Shown here one piece after another: positions 62,155-64,000 of a stretch of 64,000 nt of DNA. Position numbers and translations under genes: made by a program. The notes under the pieces were generated by a model. It made no database searches and was not told the origin of the DNA. It saw only the letters and a list, made by a program, of their open reading frames with translations. The stretch's first letter is position 1. Every line of letters begins with the position of its first letter. The DNA lies in NCBI GenBank assembly GCA_020724265.1, contig DYHH01000022.1, positions 1-64,000 of the forward strand, given 5' to 3'. The DNA is from Melioribacter roseus. GTDB lineage: Bacteria > Bacteroidota > Ignavibacteria > Ignavibacteriales > Melioribacteraceae.

Positions 62155-63369
62155 ATGAAGAAAATTAATTTAATTTCGTTTGTTATTATGATGCTTGTTT
62201 CATCTCTTTTCGCACAAGAAGGCAAAAAGATTTCTTTTTCTCTGAGCGGGTATGTAAAAACCGATATAATTTACGATTCCAGGCAAACCGTAAGTGTTCG
62301 CGAAGGTCACTTATTATTATTCCCTGAAAACAAATTATTTGATGAAAATAATAAAGACATCAACGCACAGCCTAATTTTAATATTCTGTCGATTCAATCG
62401 CGTGTTAAAGGAACAATTACCGGTCCGGATGCTTTAGGTGCATCAACTTCAGGTGTAATGGAAGCTGAATTTTTCGGTCACACTAACGCAGATATAAACG
62501 GATTCCGATTACGCTTGGCTTTCGTCAAATTGCAATGGGAAAATACGAGTCTGCTTGCTGGTCAATACTGGCATCCGATGTTTGTTACGGAAGTGTTCGC
62601 TAATGTTGTTTCATTCAATACCGGTATCCCGTTTCAACCGTTTTCACGTAATCCCCAGGTAAGATTAAAACATAATTTCGGTTTACTGAGTTTAGCAGCA
62701 ACTGCTTATACACAAAGAGACTTTTCAAGTCCGGGTCCTAGCGGAACATCATCTTCATATTTAAGGAATGCAGTAACCCCGGGACTTCATCTTCAGACAA
62801 TGTTTGAATTTCCCGATTTACTTTTTGGGTTTGGTGCGGACTACAAAACTCTGCGTCCAAGATTAGTCACCGAAGAAAACATAGCTACAGATGAAACAAT
62901 CTCAAGTTTTGCCGGAATTATCTTCGGCAAGTATCACCAAAATGATTTTTCGATTAAAGTGCAAGGCACATACGGGGGCAATTTAAACGACTTACTAATG
63001 ATCGGCGGTTATGCCGTATATGAAAAAGATCCGATTACCGGAATAGAAAAATATACACCTCTAAACATGCTTTCTTTTTGGACGGACATTGCATACGGAA
63101 AGAAAACCGAGGTCGGTTTGTTTGCAGGTTTTGCAAGTAATAAAGGTTCGGACAAAGAAATATCCGCCAGCTATTCACGCGGATTAAATATAGAATATTT
63201 ATACAGAATTTCACCGAGAGTAATTTTTAATATAGATCAATTCAGAATTGCGGGCGAAGTTGAATATACTGTTGCCGCTTACGGAATTTCCGACGCTAAA
63301 GGAAAAGTCAGTAATAGTCAGGAAGTAGGTAACCTGAGAATTTTAACTGCAGTTTATCTCTTCTTTTAA
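62155..63369 (+). CDS. Outer-membrane porin-like beta-barrel protein
   Basis: The 404-residue protein has a signal peptide (INLISFVIMMLVSSLFAQ). The mature part begins SFSLSGYVKTDIIYD and ends with an aromatic strand (LRILTAVYLFF), typical of a porin barrel. Internal strands such as FRLRLAFVKLQWENTSLLAGQYWHP support a DcaP/carbohydrate-porin-like fold. Its place between cheW and an MCP in a sigma-28 unit is unusual. The substrate is unknown. Confidence 0.8.
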   Translation: MKKINLISFVIMMLVSSLFAQEGKKISFSLSGYVKTDIIYDSRQTVSVREGHLLLFPENKLFDENNKDINAQPNFNILSIQSRVKGTITGPDALGASTSGVMEAEFFGHTNADINGFRLRLAFVKLQWENTSLLAGQYWHPMFVTEVFANVVSFNTGIPFQPFSRNPQVRLKHNFGLLSLAATAYTQRDFSSPGPSGTSSSYLRNAVTPGLHLQTMFEFPDLLFGFGADYKTLRPRLVTEENIATDETISSFAGIIFGKYHQNDFSIKVQGTYGGNLNDLLMIGGYAVYEKDPITGIEKYTPLNMLSFWTDIAYGKKTEVGLFAGFASNKGSDKEISASYSRGLNIEYLYRISPRVIFNIDQFRIAGEVEYTVAAYGISDAKGKVSNSQEVGNLRILTAVYLFF

Positions 63370-63411
63370 TTATATAGATAGGAATTACAAATTTATTTGT
63401 AGGGGACAAAA

Positions 63412-64000
63412 ATGAAGTTACTTAACATTAACAATTGGAAAGTGTTCTATAAGATAATAGCACTTTCATTAGCGATCCTGATAACAATATTTGCGGTATT
63501 CTTCATATTCTTGGTACCGGTTATCAGTGATGCTCTTTATTTCAACAAAAAGGAAAACGTAAAGCATACTGTTGAAGTTGCTTATAATGTTTTAGAAAAT
63601 TATCACAAACTAGCAAAATCCGGAGAACTCACTGAAGCAGAAGCGAAAATAGCTGCTGCTATCATGCTTCGCGAGTTGCGCTACAATGAAAACGAGTACT
63701 TTTGGATAAATGATTATGATCATAAAATGATTATGCACCCAATGAACAAGGATATGGAAGGTAGGATACTCGATAATTACAAAGATCCGGACGGCGTTTT
63801 GATGTTTGTTAAATTCGTTGAAGTTGCAAAGCGTGAAGGTTCGGGTTTTGTTGAATATCGATGGGCAAAGCCCGGATTTAGCGAACCGGTTGCCAAAATC
63901 TCTTATGTAAAAGGATTAAAAGATTGGGAATGGGTCGTTGGAAGCGGTATTTATGTTGATGATGTCGAAGCTGATATAAGCAGCATCCAATCACAATTTA
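63412..64000 (+). CDS. Methyl-accepting chemotaxis protein, 3' partial
   Basis: The first 196 residues are visible behind an AGGGGA ribosome site. After a short cytoplasmic start comes a transmembrane helix (IIALSLAILITIFAVFFIFL) and a periplasmic Cache_2 sensor domain (YNENEYFWINDYDHKMIMHP, DWEWVVGSGIYVDD). The HAMP and signalling domains lie beyond the window. Cache domains bind small organic ligands. Confidence 0.9.
   Translation, partial: MKLLNINNWKVFYKIIALSLAILITIFAVFFIFLVPVISDALYFNKKENVKHTVEVAYNVLENYHKLAKSGELTEAEAKIAAAIMLRELRYNENEYFWINDYDHKMIMHPMNKDMEGRILDNYKDPDGVLMFVKFVEVAKREGSGFVEYRWAKPGFSEPVAKISYVKGLKDWEWVVGSGIYVDDVEADISSIQSQF

Noticed and set aside
1-64000. CRISPR arrays, tRNA/rRNA genes, insertion sequences, prophage or integrase genes
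   Set aside because: None seen. All genes run one way in a compact motility island with no transposase-like protein or direct-repeat array.

Overview
The window is a 64 kb, all-plus-strand flagellar, motility and chemotaxis island in an A+T-rich genome. It has about 65 genes and almost no spacer DNA; no gene-free stretch exceeds 270 bp. Gene content points to a Gram-negative bacterium: P- and L-ring genes flgI/flgH, outer-membrane porin, sigma-54 and sigma-28 promoters, FliW/CsrA, FlhF/FlhG, and CheZ rather than CheC/CheD. Low GC, protein style and the mix of Gram-positive-like (FliW/CsrA, MgtE-N protein, TIGR02530-type protein) and proteobacterial-like (CheZ, FlrBC-like pair) parts suggest the Bacteroidota/Chlorobiota side, for example an Ignavibacteria-like organism. 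That assignment is inference.

Layout. 1-9.7 kb: glycosyltransferases with TPR modules, two flagellins, fliS, fliD, a FliT-like gene and flgM. 9.8-11.9 kb: two-component pair (soluble histidine kinase and sigma-54 activator). 12.2-19.1 kb: HEAT protein, cheR, two cheY, cheZ, cheA, cheB. 19.2-31.8 kb: flgB-flgC-fliE-FGHIJ-(MgtE-N)-fliK-flgD-flgE. 31.9-41.1 kb: fliLMNOPQR-flhBA-flhF-flhG. 41.2-58.9 kb: small membrane protein, fliA, two HDOD proteins, a degenerate kinase, flgFGAHIJNKL, a first stator, fliW-csrA, then a second stator surrounded by receiver/HPt genes. 59-61.5 kb: orphan protein and PAS histidine kinase. 61.6-64 kb: cheW, porin-like protein and a Cache-domain MCP cut by the window end.

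The transcriptional hierarchy can be read from the DNA. Five -24/-12 (sigma-54) sites head the TPR/GT/flagellin-1, HEAT-che, flgB, fliL and fliA units. Three sigma-28 sites (pattern TTAANTTT-N11-TTCGATAA) head flagellin 2, the orphan/PAS-kinase pair and cheW-porin-MCP. FlgM and FliA are both present. Flagellin 2 and flgE have leader hairpins sharing AAGGACGC with GGA motifs, which suggests CsrA control by the FliW/CsrA pair encoded in the same island.

Most interesting: a phosphorelay-like gene set fused tightly to the second stator; a TPR module shared by a flagellin-linked glycosyltransferase and a free-standing protein; an apparent one-base frame problem at the start of the first motB; a hook-like domain inserted in FlgL; a cysteine-free FlgH; and an almost leaderless fliL transcript.
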